Below are positions 1 to 8,343 of a stretch of DNA of 21,433 bases, piece after piece (position 1 is the first letter of the stretch; each line of letters opens with the position of its first letter). Made by a program: the position numbers and the translations under genes. The stretch covers positions 1-21,433 of the forward strand of contig JBMOQX010000081.1 in NCBI GenBank assembly GCA_049322755.1. Reading direction: 5' to 3'. This DNA is from DATIUV01 sp049322755. Lineage in GTDB: Bacteria > Pseudomonadota > Gammaproteobacteria > Burkholderiales > UBA6910. The notes beneath the pieces are model-generated. The model made no database searches. It saw only the letters and a list, made by a program, of their open reading frames with translations, and had not been told where the DNA came from.

Positions 1-26
1 GGGTTCTTCGTTTTCGGAGACCAACG

Positions 27-317
27 ATGAGCCCACCCACCCTGCAAGACGGCATGGTCGTCATGCCGCGCGATGAATTCGAGGAGCTGCTCGCACGCGC
101 AGCCGAACGCGGCGCGAGGCGCGCCCTTGCCGACGTTGGCCTTGACGGCGAGGACGCCGCCCACGATATCCGCGAGCTGCGCGGCCTGCTCGAAGCCTTC
201 AACGCCGCCAAGCACACCGCCTGGCAGACCGTGGTCCGGCTCGTCACCACCGGCTTCCTCCTGGCGCTGGTCGCGGGCGCCGTCATCAAGCTCAAGGTGT
301 TCGGAGGTGGCCAATGA
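27..317 (+). CDS. DUF6127-like phage membrane-anchored protein
   Basis: A 96-aa protein of unknown function. Residues 15-60 are charged and probably helical, with Ala/Arg/Glu-rich stretches. Residues about 70-90 form one hydrophobic segment followed by a short basic, Gly-rich tail, so it is probably a single-pass inner-membrane protein. The pattern resembles DUF6127 proteins, which occur beside phage holins and endolysins; this family call is from memory. The start is ATG at 27, with GGAG about 8 nt upstream. Its stop overlaps the next gene's start (ATGA), so the two are translationally coupled. It could be a holin accessory or antiholin-like protein, but nothing in the sequence proves that. 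Confidence 0.7.
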   Translation: MSPPTLQDGMVVMPRDEFEELLARAAERGARRALADVGLDGEDAAHDIRELRGLLEAFNAAKHTAWQTVVRLVTTGFLLALVAGAVIKLKVFGGGQ

Positions 318-790
318 TCGAGACGCTGCTCGGAGGACTGCTCGGCGGGGCCTTCCGCCTGGCACCCGAAGTCCTGAAGTGGCTCGACCGCAAGGGCGAG
401 CGCGGCCACGAGCTGGCCATGCAGGACAAGGCGCTGGAGTTCGAGAAGCTGCGCGGCGCCACCCGCATGGCTGAGATCAACGCCGCAGCCGATGCGGCCT
501 GGAACAGCGGCGCCGTCGAGGCCTTGCGCGAGGCCGTCACCGCCCAGGGACGGCATTCCCGCGCCAAATGGGCCGATGCACTGTCCATTAGCGTGCGGCC
601 GGTGATCACCTACTGGTTCATGGCGCTCTACTGCGCGGCCAAGACCGCCGCCTTCGTCGGCGCCGTCGATGCAGGCGTCGATTGGATGCCGGCCGTGCAG
701 GCCGCCTGGACGGAGGCGGACCAGGCGCTATGGGCCGGCGTGCTGAACTTCTGGTTCCTCGGCCGCGTGTTCGATCGGGTGCGCCCGTGA
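314..790 (+). CDS. 3TM-type (GTA-like) phage holin
   Basis: A 158-aa protein resembling the 3TM holin family (GTA_holin_3TM). Holins form inner-membrane lesions that let the endolysin reach the peptidoglycan. The N-terminus is a Gly/Leu-rich amphipathic stretch (residues 4-24). A charged helical region of about 30-90 follows, then hydrophobic segments at about 97-117 and 136-152 and an Arg-rich end. Only two strongly hydrophobic segments are obvious; the N-terminal stretch could be the third. It starts at ATG 314 behind a GGAGG at 303-307, overlaps the upstream gene by 4 nt, and its TGA overlaps the GTG start of the lysozyme. The lysis-cassette context supports the call. Confidence 0.75.
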   Translation: MIETLLGGLLGGAFRLAPEVLKWLDRKGERGHELAMQDKALEFEKLRGATRMAEINAAADAAWNSGAVEALREAVTAQGRHSRAKWADALSISVRPVITYWFMALYCAAKTAAFVGAVDAGVDWMPAVQAAWTEADQALWAGVLNFWFLGRVFDRVRP

Positions 791-1266
791 TCGAAGTCCC
801 GTCGGCCGCGATCGACCTGGCCAAGCGCTTCGAGGGCTTCCATCGTGTTCCCAAGCACGATCCGCAGCGTCACGCGCACCCTTACATCTGCCCGGCAGGG
901 TATTGGACCATCGGCTACGGTCACCTTTGCAAGCCCGACCATCCGCCGATCACGGAGGACGAGGGCGAGATCTATCTGGCCCAGGATCTGCGAACCGCGC
1001 TCGCCGCCACACTGCGCTACTGTCCGGTACTGGCGACCGAGCCGGAGGGCCGGCTCGCAGCCATCGTGGATTTCACGTTCAACCTCGGCGCGGGGCGGCT
1101 GCAGACCTCGACGCTGCGGCGACGGATCAATCAGCGGGACTGGATCGCTGCAGGGCAGGAACTGCGGCGATGGATTTATGGCGGCGGTAAAGTGCTGCCA
1201 GGGCTTGTAGCACGGCGGGAAGCGGAGGTCGCCATGCTGATCGACCAAGTGAAGATCAGCAACTAG
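787..1266 (+). CDS. Phage lysozyme/endolysin, glycoside hydrolase family 24
   Basis: A 159-aa muramidase that cleaves the MurNAc-GlcNAc bond of peptidoglycan at the end of phage infection. The diagnostic E...C/D-x5-T layout is visible: Glu16 in RFEGFH, Cys35 and Thr41 in YICPAGYWTIGYGH (33-46). FNLGAG and the C-terminal LVARREAE element are also typical of the family. I chose GTG 787 because it overlaps the holin stop (GTGA) and puts Glu16 at the usual distance from the N-terminus; a longer in-frame start at 682 would lie inside the holin gene. There is no signal peptide or signal-arrest-release segment, so export should depend on the holin. No spanin genes follow before the defence operon begins on the opposite strand. 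Confidence 0.92.
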   Translation: MIEVPSAAIDLAKRFEGFHRVPKHDPQRHAHPYICPAGYWTIGYGHLCKPDHPPITEDEGEIYLAQDLRTALAATLRYCPVLATEPEGRLAAIVDFTFNLGAGRLQTSTLRRRINQRDWIAAGQELRRWIYGGGKVLPGLVARREAEVAMLIDQVKISN

Positions 1267-1302
1267 CTCGGAGTCACAAGCAATCCAGGCGAGCCTAGAC
1301 CA

Positions 1303-1890
1303 TCATGGATTGTTCCAGCAACCTGGGCTCTGCGAATCGAAAAACGTCACAGCGGTATCTGGCAAGGACCGGCCAGCGGCTTTGAGCACCTGGTAGCAGA
1401 ACGCCTGCTGATCTCCGTCTGGTTGCCCCGTGAACACCGAGACAGCCATTCGCTTCGGCGGATTCGCCGAGATTGCATCGAGCGCATGCTGGTCCCGTTC
1501 ATCAAAGCTCCAGCCATAAACGACCAAACTCTCCCCGATTGCTGGCAGGACTTCCTCGTACACGTTCGTCAGGTAGTGACTCCGGCGAATCGCGGCGACT
1601 TTCTCCTTGCTGGTTCCTTCGCTAACAAACACCGGCACATAGTGTCCGGACGACCACTTTCGGGTGATCGTTTCGAGCAAATCGCCCGTCGCGCCAGTGG
1701 ATGCCGCGATCTTTGTCTCGTCACCAATGTAGTCGCGAGCCACGGAAAGACTGCCGTGCGGATAGAACACCAGCGTTGCTCCGGCAGCGTGCCCATATGG
1801 CCTCCGCAGGTACTCCCAGTCCGTCTGAAATTCACCGTGATGAAAGGCATCCTTGAACCAACTACCGTTTGCTGCATTGAACAGGAGCAT
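1303..1890 (-). CDS. C-terminal half of a DUF4917-type (SIR2-like) protein, 5'-truncated
   Basis: A 195-aa product that aligns by eye with the C-terminal part of DUF4917 proteins. It shows a FYPHGSL element at about 42-48, then FVSEGTSKEK followed by IRRSHYLTNVYEE, then VVYGWSFDERDQHALDAI. These HG, SEG and GxSxxDxH features are typical of that SIR2-like group. Full-length relatives are, from memory, well over 300 aa, so the N-terminal region that would contain the nucleotide-binding start is missing. The start is ATG 1890. A stop (TAG) lies only five codons upstream in the same frame, and it is also the stop of the DUF499 gene. The SD-like GGAGAAG lies about 14 nt upstream, which is poor spacing. 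Sampled G+C is about 52%, the lowest in the window. It may be a dead remnant. Confidence 0.6.
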   Translation of the reverse strand: MLLFNAANGSWFKDAFHHGEFQTDWEYLRRPYGHAAGATLVFYPHGSLSVARDYIGDETKIAASTGATGDLLETITRKWSSGHYVPVFVSEGTSKEKVAAIRRSHYLTNVYEEVLPAIGESLVVYGWSFDERDQHALDAISANPPKRMAVSVFTGQPDGDQQAFCYQVLKAAGRSLPDTAVTFFDSQSPGCWNNP

Positions 1891-1902
1891 GGCATGTGGC
1901 GA

Positions 1903-4722
1903 CTACTTCTCCGTCACCCGGTCATCCAGCCCCAGTTCCCGCAAAGCATTCTGCGTCTCCTCCAGGGATTGCTTCGAGAGGCCATCCGATGGGCTGACCT
2001 CGACCGAAATAGTGAGCTTCAAGCCTGGGGTAGCGGCAAAGCGTGAGAGCACCTTGGTGTAGAAATTCATCCATTTCTGTGGAGGCACCTCGCCAGACCA
2101 TCGGATGCCGGCAATCTTCGCTGGCCCGGCAACAGGCGGGGTCGGTGCCGGTTGCGGTTCAATCGGTGTACCACCTGGTTCCGCACCTCCACCTGTCCCT
2201 GTTCCAACTCCCGTGCCGCCTCCTTCCACGGGAACCCCCACCGGCGGTGGTGTGGTTTGAGCATCCAGGTAGGCTCGTGCCACTTCAGCCGTGATGACGA
2301 ACATGTCATCGGAGAACTCGATGTCTGCCGGGCTGACGCTCTGATTGAAGGCGAATGGCTGATACTTGCCGGAGGTGCCTTTCCCCACGTAGGCCAGTAT
2401 TCCACTCTCGACACCGCGCGCGATGGTTTCCTTGACCGTCTCCGCGTTCAGCAAGCGCGGAAAGACTGGCGACGCGTAGAACGCATCGCGGACCGACTTG
2501 GTCGCCCATTCCTTGAAAGCGGGCGGCCAGTTCCGCACCAGGAAGTTCGGGCTCACACCCTTCTCCACGTCGCCATCGGCAGACAGCCGGTTGAGGATGT
2601 TGGAGATAGGGGTATCCGCCGCGCTGGAGTGGACGAGCCCGAGATCGACCATCTTCACCGTGTTGTCCTTGGCCAGCAGGAACAGGTGCTTGTAGGCTCG
2701 CCAGATGGACTCCTTCAGGTCACGTTTGGCCTTGTGGATGTTCTCGGCGAGCTGCTTCTTCTGCGCCTCATCGAGCTTGAGATCATCCGCCTCGTCTTGA
2801 ATTGCCTGCCAGGCCAGAATCTTCCGTGCCTCTTCCCGCATGGGCTGAGCGGAATCCGGCACCACCCAGATCAACGCGCTCTTGAACGTCCGCGCCGTCG
2901 TGCCGCATTCCCTGATCATCTGCTCCGCGAACTGGCGGGTCGCCTTCTCGTCTTCCATCGTCCGGTCCAGGTCGGCGACGAGGAAGCTGATCACAGGCCG
3001 GTCGGAGATCTGAATGCTCTTCTCGGGGAAGAACACCCGCTCGACAAACTCCTTCGGCGCGAAGATCTTCTGAATCTCCCGTTTGACCTCTTCGTCGACT
3101 TGCGGACCCTGCACAGTCGCCCGGCGGTCGGCGAATCGCTTGTTGAGGTTTTCCTTCAGGCTGAACTTGTACCGGGTCTTCTCGACGTTCAGGTAATAGC
3201 AGGCGTCGGTGAGCGCCTCCAGGACGGTCTCGATGTTCCCGATGTCGCTTTCGGGCTGGCCTACGGCAAGCCGAATCTCCGGGACACTGGCCTCTTGCGC
3301 CTCAGCGCCGACCTGCCCACCGTTGGATTCAAAAAAGATCGTGGTGGCCACCTTGCGGTGGAGCCTGGCCTTCTTGATGGCATCGATGGCCTCGGAATCG
3401 AGCCGCACGGCGTGGGCGTCCTTCTTGCCGGCGATATCCGTGGTGACTGCCGCCTCCAGTTTGGTTTCACCTAGTTGCTCGAACACGGCAGCCCGGAACA
3501 TGGGATCGTCCAGCGGCGCCGTTCCCAGTGTGATCAAGGGATCGCGCTGCGCCCCCTTGTAGCCCTCCTGGTAGGCCCGGGACACCCATAGGGCCAGTAG
3601 GCGCAGGACGCCGCGCGTTTGTTGGAACCGGGGCAGGGTCTGCCACTTCCGCTCGAAGACGGAAATCACCATCGGATGGAACGGGTAGGTGGCGCGGAAT
3701 TCGTCGCGGGCCAAGTCCGGATTGATCAGGTTCGGCAGCTGCAGTCGATTCTCCTGAATCCAGTCAGCATAGGCCCGACAGGCGTCCTCAGCGTCCTTGT
3801 TGAGGATCACCCGGCCATCCGGGGTCACGGCCCGCTCGTCCCATTCGAACAGCCGGCGGCGGATAATCTCAGAGGTCTCCGATTCCACCGACACGATCAC
3901 CGCCTTGCCCAGCCGGTCCAGCAGGTTCTTCAACCGTTGCTGATCCGCTTCATCCTTGTCCGTGTAGGAAAGTTCCGAAGCCGGAATCGAACCCACCAGC
4001 ACCGCGTTGTGGCGCCCGCGAACCGTTTCCGACAGCGCCTGGATGAAGTTGTACAGCTTGTTGTGCCAGCCCCGGTCGCGGTAGGTGCTAATGTAGTTCA
4101 GCACCTCGTCCATCAGGATGAGGCAGGGGCGATCCGAAGGCAGTAACTTTTCGATCACATCGCCCTTGGGTTCGATGAAGTCCGCGTCATGCTGGGCGAC
4201 ATGGGCAAAGGATTCCTCCCCTCCCAATTGCCATGCGAGCTCGCCCCAGGGGGTTCTGCGCCGCGGCGTGCCGTCGTCGCCGCCACGGCCGGTAACGGAA
4301 TCGAACTCCGTGCCGACGAAGACCGCCACCGCGCAGTGGTCGGGGATGGTCTGAACGCCCGCCCGCTGCAGAATCTTGGCGACACCTCGCCAACCGTTGC
4401 CGGCCGATCCATGCCGCGCCAAGTGATAGAGCAGGGTCAGCGCGTGGGTCTTGCCGCCGCCGAACTGGGTGGTCATGTTGAACACCGCGCTCGTTTCGGT
4501 GGTAATGCCCGAGAGCCTTCGCATCACCTCCGCGCCCAGGCCCGCCAGGTTCTCGGTCAGGAACGTCCGGTCGAAGAAGGTCGCGGCGTCACGATAATCC
4601 CTGGGCGCTGTGCCCAACCGCACCTTGTCCAGATGAACGGCGAATTCAGAGGCGTCGAGTGGCTTGCCCTCCCGCAAGTCTTCGCGCGGCTTCACTACGT
4701 CATACCAGGGTTTGAGTTTCAT
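1903..4722 (-). CDS. DUF499 P-loop ATPase (BrxC/PglY-related)
   Basis: A 939-aa cytoplasmic ATPase, probably the energy-using hub of the defence system. Walker A is QFGGGKTH at 86-93 and Walker B is LILMDE at 201-206. The GGGKTH form and the N-terminal KPWYDVVKPREDLREG are typical of DUF499 (COG1483), the domain also found in the BREX ATPase BrxC/PglY. The middle is a long helical region. Near residues 810-860 there is a flexible Gly/Pro/Thr-rich linker, followed by a compact C-terminal domain of about 70 aa. It starts at ATG 4722 with AGAGGA at a good distance upstream, 9 nt after the preceding gene's stop. Family members are expected to act on or move along DNA, or to gate methylation and restriction; this is inference. 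Confidence 0.88.
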   Translation of the reverse strand: MKLKPWYDVVKPREDLREGKPLDASEFAVHLDKVRLGTAPRDYRDAATFFDRTFLTENLAGLGAEVMRRLSGITTETSAVFNMTTQFGGGKTHALTLLYHLARHGSAGNGWRGVAKILQRAGVQTIPDHCAVAVFVGTEFDSVTGRGGDDGTPRRRTPWGELAWQLGGEESFAHVAQHDADFIEPKGDVIEKLLPSDRPCLILMDEVLNYISTYRDRGWHNKLYNFIQALSETVRGRHNAVLVGSIPASELSYTDKDEADQQRLKNLLDRLGKAVIVSVESETSEIIRRRLFEWDERAVTPDGRVILNKDAEDACRAYADWIQENRLQLPNLINPDLARDEFRATYPFHPMVISVFERKWQTLPRFQQTRGVLRLLALWVSRAYQEGYKGAQRDPLITLGTAPLDDPMFRAAVFEQLGETKLEAAVTTDIAGKKDAHAVRLDSEAIDAIKKARLHRKVATTIFFESNGGQVGAEAQEASVPEIRLAVGQPESDIGNIETVLEALTDACYYLNVEKTRYKFSLKENLNKRFADRRATVQGPQVDEEVKREIQKIFAPKEFVERVFFPEKSIQISDRPVISFLVADLDRTMEDEKATRQFAEQMIRECGTTARTFKSALIWVVPDSAQPMREEARKILAWQAIQDEADDLKLDEAQKKQLAENIHKAKRDLKESIWRAYKHLFLLAKDNTVKMVDLGLVHSSAADTPISNILNRLSADGDVEKGVSPNFLVRNWPPAFKEWATKSVRDAFYASPVFPRLLNAETVKETIARGVESGILAYVGKGTSGKYQPFAFNQSVSPADIEFSDDMFVITAEVARAYLDAQTTPPPVGVPVEGGGTGVGTGTGGGAEPGGTPIEPQPAPTPPVAGPAKIAGIRWSGEVPPQKWMNFYTKVLSRFAATPGLKLTISVEVSPSDGLSKQSLEETQNALRELGLDDRVTEK

Positions 4723-4731
4723 CGTCGTCCT

Positions 4732-5316
4732 CTATAGCCGTTCAAATCTTCCAGTATTCGTATCCAGCGACCACCAGGCGAAGTAGCCGAACGGAAACGT
4801 CCCCGATTCGCTACGGGAACCCACCACCAGCAGCGTGGCCCCTTCGAGTTTCACCCGGCCCGCCAAGCCCATCGCCTCGACCACCTCTTCCCGCAGGTGG
4901 CGAATCAAGGCAGGGATATCCTTTCCGTTCCTGCGGTAACAAAACACGATCCGCAGCTCCGCCCGCACCGACAGCACTTTCCAAAGCGAGTAGGCGATCT
5001 GGTCTTCCCGAGCGCTGTTCTCCAGCTCCATTACCGCCGCCGGAAAGCGCCAGCGCTTCTCGCCTTCGGCGAAGGCCATCACGTCCAGCGCCAGGTACTC
5101 GCTGCGGTGGATAGGCAGCAGTTCCAGCTTGTGCCCCTTGGCGGAGGCCAGCAGCCCCAGCCCCGAACAGGTTCTGATTGCTGCTTCGGTAAGCGCCCGC
5201 GTCCAGGCCCCGAGGTTCGCTGCGGAAGCCGCCTGCTTCAGATCACCGGCCAGCTCGTCGGCCTGGACGACGGCGAAGAATGTCTCCCGGAAACGCGCGA
5301 CGAGGCCATCCACCAT
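4732..5316 (-). CDS. Small defence-operon protein, possible PD-(D/E)XK-type fold
   Basis: A 194-aa protein that I do not recognise as a named family with certainty. The central part reads like the core of a PD-(D/E)XK nuclease fold. Glu73 lies in SEYLALD, Asp78 follows, and a strand at 92-100 ends in AVMELEN with Glu97 and Glu99. A helix with Lys113 follows, then the strand LRIVFCY at 121-127. The expected Lys of E-x-K is replaced by Glu, so catalysis is uncertain. I chose ATG 5316 because it starts 1 nt after the methylase stop (TGA-G-ATG); the longer start at 5445 would overlap the methylase by 128 nt. DUF3780-type small proteins occupy a similar position in related clusters and are an alternative. 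Confidence 0.65.
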   Translation of the reverse strand: MVDGLVARFRETFFAVVQADELAGDLKQAASAANLGAWTRALTEAAIRTCSGLGLLASAKGHKLELLPIHRSEYLALDVMAFAEGEKRWRFPAAVMELENSAREDQIAYSLWKVLSVRAELRIVFCYRRNGKDIPALIRHLREEVVEAMGLAGRVKLEGATLLVVGSRSESGTFPFGYFAWWSLDTNTGRFERL

Positions 5317-5317
5317 C

Positions 5318-8300
5318 TCACAACCCCAGGCCCTTCTTCCGTGCCAGCACACCGTCCACCCAGCGTTTCTCGCTGGTCGACGCGGGATACAGCGCGGAGA
5401 GCGCCTGCGCCAGCCGCCAGAAGCGTTGATCCCGCCCCGCACCATCCTCGACCAGGAAGCGCTTCAGGGCCTCGCCGCGTCCCGCGGCGAACAGGATCAT
5501 GGCCTGGTGCACCCGGTCCAGCGTGGTCTCGCCCATCTTCTTCACGGTCTTCTCGCTCCACGCCGTGTCGTCGGTCCCGGCCTTCGTGAGCTCGCCGAAG
5601 AGGTCCATCTGGGCGGCCTTCTTCTTCCGTGCGCCGGTCGGCGCTTCGGCCTGCTCCTTGCCGAAGAGGTACTGAGTGCGTTCGGAAACCGGCAGCAGTC
5701 GGGCGCTCTCCCCGGAGACCTCGACGACATGATCCAGGTCTTCCAGATGCGCACCCAGGCCCTGGGCGATCTTGCGCGCGGCGTCGTATTCGAGGACGAA
5801 GCCGCCCTTGCCCTTGGTGCTCTTGCCCTTGGTTTCCTCTTCCTCGTCGGCCTCCTCTTCTTCGGCTGGCGACTCGTCGCCATTGACCGCGCCCGCGTTC
5901 AGCGTCCATAGCCACATGGCGGTCAGCCGGGCATCGGGCTCGAAGCCGGCGGTATCGGCGTCCTTGAACACCTGGGCCAGCGCCTCCTTCGCCACGGCGG
6001 CCCAGACCTGCTCCAGGTACTCGCGCAAAGTCACGACCTCGCCGCTCGCCTTCTCCACCCGCGAGTAGCGGGAGAAGATTTCCAGCGCTGGACCCAGGCA
6101 GGCGAAGATGGCATCAGCACCGACCACGCCTTCCTCGGCCAGGCGCGGCATCCATTCGTGGATGCGGCGGGGAAGTTCTGCCAGCACGTCCCGCCAATCG
6201 CCGACATCGCCGGTTCGCAAACTGCCGTCAGGGTTTTCGCGAGGGCGGCAGACTAGATGAACGGAAGAACCTAAAGCGGCAGAGTTGAGGGCACGCAAAC
6301 GAGCGCCACGCTCGGTATCAATCGGCCAGGATGCAACTAGAATCCAGCCAGCCTCAATCATCGCCTGGAGCATCGATTCCCAGCCACCTGTGGTCTTGTG
6401 AGCGAAAACAACCACCGAGATTCCATCGGGGCGCTGTACCCTCCGTGCCTCGGACATTGCCGCAGTCATCTGTAGCTCAAACCACTTGCCATTTTTCTGT
6501 GGATACCGCGCGGGATCCCAGCCTGCCATTTCGCAGATTTCTTGATCTTTGGGTGTCTCCCTTTCCCGAAACAAATCGCTCAACCCGCCCGTAACACTTC
6601 GCCGCAGCCAGACATAGAAAAACTGGGCGAGATCGGCATAAGGGACAGCGTTGTAGTAAGGTGGATCCGTAATTACCGACGCAACGGAATCGTCAGGCAG
6701 AGGATGCTGTGTGGCCGAGGCTTGCTGGACGTGCCCCATCGAAAGAGCTGCGGATGCAATCTCGTCGCATACTCGCGCAACCCAATCCACCGCACCTGAC
6801 CAATCGCCGCTTCCCCCAGACCACGGATTTACTTCTGCAAAGTCCATGATCATGCCAAGCGCCTGCCTCGTAAAAGTGTGTCCTTGGAACTCCCCGCCTG
6901 GTGTCCAAGTGACCAACGAGGTCAGGTTGTCAGCCTGACGTCCAAGGCACATGCACAAGGTCGCAAGAATGCCCTCTTCGAGGCTGTGAGGGGAATTTCC
7001 CAACTCGCGTAGAAGCCTCGCGATCGTCGATAACGTGAGAGCCTGGCGGTAGGAAAAGAGGCTTCCCCATGTAGTATGTCCATAGATGGGGACGTTAAAA
7101 ACGCCACTCATTAGCGGCAATTCCTCGTTCGGCACCAGTGCCAATTCATTGGTGTTCGAACGAGCGAGTTCCTCGAGGCGTTTGCTCGCCTTATCAACTG
7201 CCAGGAGGTCCCTTTCGGTGGGCAACCGATATTGCCTTCCTGATTCCCCTCGCCTCGTCGTTACGACGCATACAAGCCGGGCGCTATTCGCTCCACCATT
7301 CCTGGCTTTTAGTTGTTCGCGTACTCGTGCTACTGGCGTTGTGTATCCACAGCAAGGACAAGTTGCTGACCCCCGCCTGACGGTGCCATCCAACTTTGGC
7401 GCATTGATTCCATTCGTGGAGTCTGTCTGATCACTCCAGCCATGCCGCTGCTTCACAATGATGCGGAGATCGACTCGTTTCCCCCGATGATCGGGCAAGA
7501 GCTGAAGCGCGACCGACCGATTCGGTCTCTTGGCAAGCCATAATGAGCGCATCAGCGGTACCTCCACCCCGCATCCCGGCCCTTCGCAGCGGATCGTCCG
7601 CGCCCAGAGGTAGGCGATTGGCATCGCGCCGTCCGGGTCCTTCGGATAGAACTCTGCCAGTTCCTTTTCCGCTTCTTGCTTGATCCAGGCTCCCCACTTG
7701 CGCACTTCATCGGCCAGACGATGTCCGTACTTGGGGATGTATTCGAGGACGACCTTGTTGAGCAGCACGGGAATCGGGTTCAGGTCGCTGGCGAAGGCAT
7801 CCGCTCCTACGCGCAGAGCCTCCAGCGGAATCGATCCGCCGCCGGCGAAGGGGTCCACGACCAGCGGCCGCGTACCGGGCGCCCCGCCCAAGGCCTCGTG
7901 CGCGGCCTGGGTGAGGGCGCGACTGGTGTCCAGGTATTCCTTGACCGTCGAGTTATCCCAATTGGCGAAGTCGGCGATGAAATCAAGCAGCGCATGGCGC
8001 AGTTCGATGGGATCGTCTGGCCGGCCCGCATCTTTCTGGATGGCCACGAGCCGCGGAAAACTCTCGGCGCTCGCCAGGCCTAGGTGGTTGCGCGCCCAGT
8101 CCAGCATGGCCTTACGCGCCGCCTCCCGGAACGCCGGCGGGCAATGTTCGTCGGCGGGGTCCGGCCACAGCGCCGCGAGAATCACCGCCCGGCACGCTGC
8201 CAGCGGCCGGCGCGCCCACCAGATGTGCAGCGTGGAGATATGCCCGTGCCGGATGCTTTTCTCTCTCCGCGAGTGAGCGGAGATGCGCTTGATGGGCAGG

Positions 8301-8341
8301 TCGACTTCGATAAGGCGTTTTGGCAGTGCGTGGTTCGTCAC
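5318..8341 (-). CDS. DUF1156 adenine-specific DNA methyltransferase with Zn-ribbon
   Basis: A 1007-aa N6-adenine methyltransferase that would mark host DNA using S-adenosylmethionine. The DUF1156 N-terminus is clear: KRLIEVDLPIKRI at 8-20, then REKSIRHGH and LHIWWARRPLAACR. Motif I is DPFAGGGS at 163-170, followed by SDLNP at 185-189. Two cysteine pairs, Cys252/Cys257 and Cys328/Cys331, look like a zinc ribbon. The catalytic motif IV is DPPY at 559-562. The order motif I, long insert, motif IV places the probable target-recognition region between them. The C-terminus has an acidic linker (about 785-800) and a Lys-rich stretch. The start is GTG 8341, 2 nt after the endonuclease stop, with AGGA upstream. 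Codon composition is uneven along the gene (see findings). It resembles DrmMI of DISARM and the PglXI methylase of BREX type 3. Confidence 0.9.
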   Translation of the reverse strand: MTNHALPKRLIEVDLPIKRISAHSRREKSIRHGHISTLHIWWARRPLAACRAVILAALWPDPADEHCPPAFREAARKAMLDWARNHLGLASAESFPRLVAIQKDAGRPDDPIELRHALLDFIADFANWDNSTVKEYLDTSRALTQAAHEALGGAPGTRPLVVDPFAGGGSIPLEALRVGADAFASDLNPIPVLLNKVVLEYIPKYGHRLADEVRKWGAWIKQEAEKELAEFYPKDPDGAMPIAYLWARTIRCEGPGCGVEVPLMRSLWLAKRPNRSVALQLLPDHRGKRVDLRIIVKQRHGWSDQTDSTNGINAPKLDGTVRRGSATCPCCGYTTPVARVREQLKARNGGANSARLVCVVTTRRGESGRQYRLPTERDLLAVDKASKRLEELARSNTNELALVPNEELPLMSGVFNVPIYGHTTWGSLFSYRQALTLSTIARLLRELGNSPHSLEEGILATLCMCLGRQADNLTSLVTWTPGGEFQGHTFTRQALGMIMDFAEVNPWSGGSGDWSGAVDWVARVCDEIASAALSMGHVQQASATQHPLPDDSVASVITDPPYYNAVPYADLAQFFYVWLRRSVTGGLSDLFRERETPKDQEICEMAGWDPARYPQKNGKWFELQMTAAMSEARRVQRPDGISVVVFAHKTTGGWESMLQAMIEAGWILVASWPIDTERGARLRALNSAALGSSVHLVCRPRENPDGSLRTGDVGDWRDVLAELPRRIHEWMPRLAEEGVVGADAIFACLGPALEIFSRYSRVEKASGEVVTLREYLEQVWAAVAKEALAQVFKDADTAGFEPDARLTAMWLWTLNAGAVNGDESPAEEEEADEEEETKGKSTKGKGGFVLEYDAARKIAQGLGAHLEDLDHVVEVSGESARLLPVSERTQYLFGKEQAEAPTGARKKKAAQMDLFGELTKAGTDDTAWSEKTVKKMGETTLDRVHQAMILFAAGRGEALKRFLVEDGAGRDQRFWRLAQALSALYPASTSEKRWVDGVLARKKGLGL

Positions 8342-8343
8342 GA

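Noticed and set aside
1281..1312. Inverted repeat CAATCCA...TGGATTG between the convergent lysozyme and DUF4917-like genes, as a terminator
   Set aside because: Only 7-bp arms with an 18-nt loop and no U-tract, so chance is likely.
5317..5445. Longer start at 5445 for the small defence-operon protein
   Set aside because: It would overlap the methylase by 128 nt and add a basic, low-complexity N-terminus that reads as the shadow of the methylase end. ATG 5316 directly follows the methylase stop.
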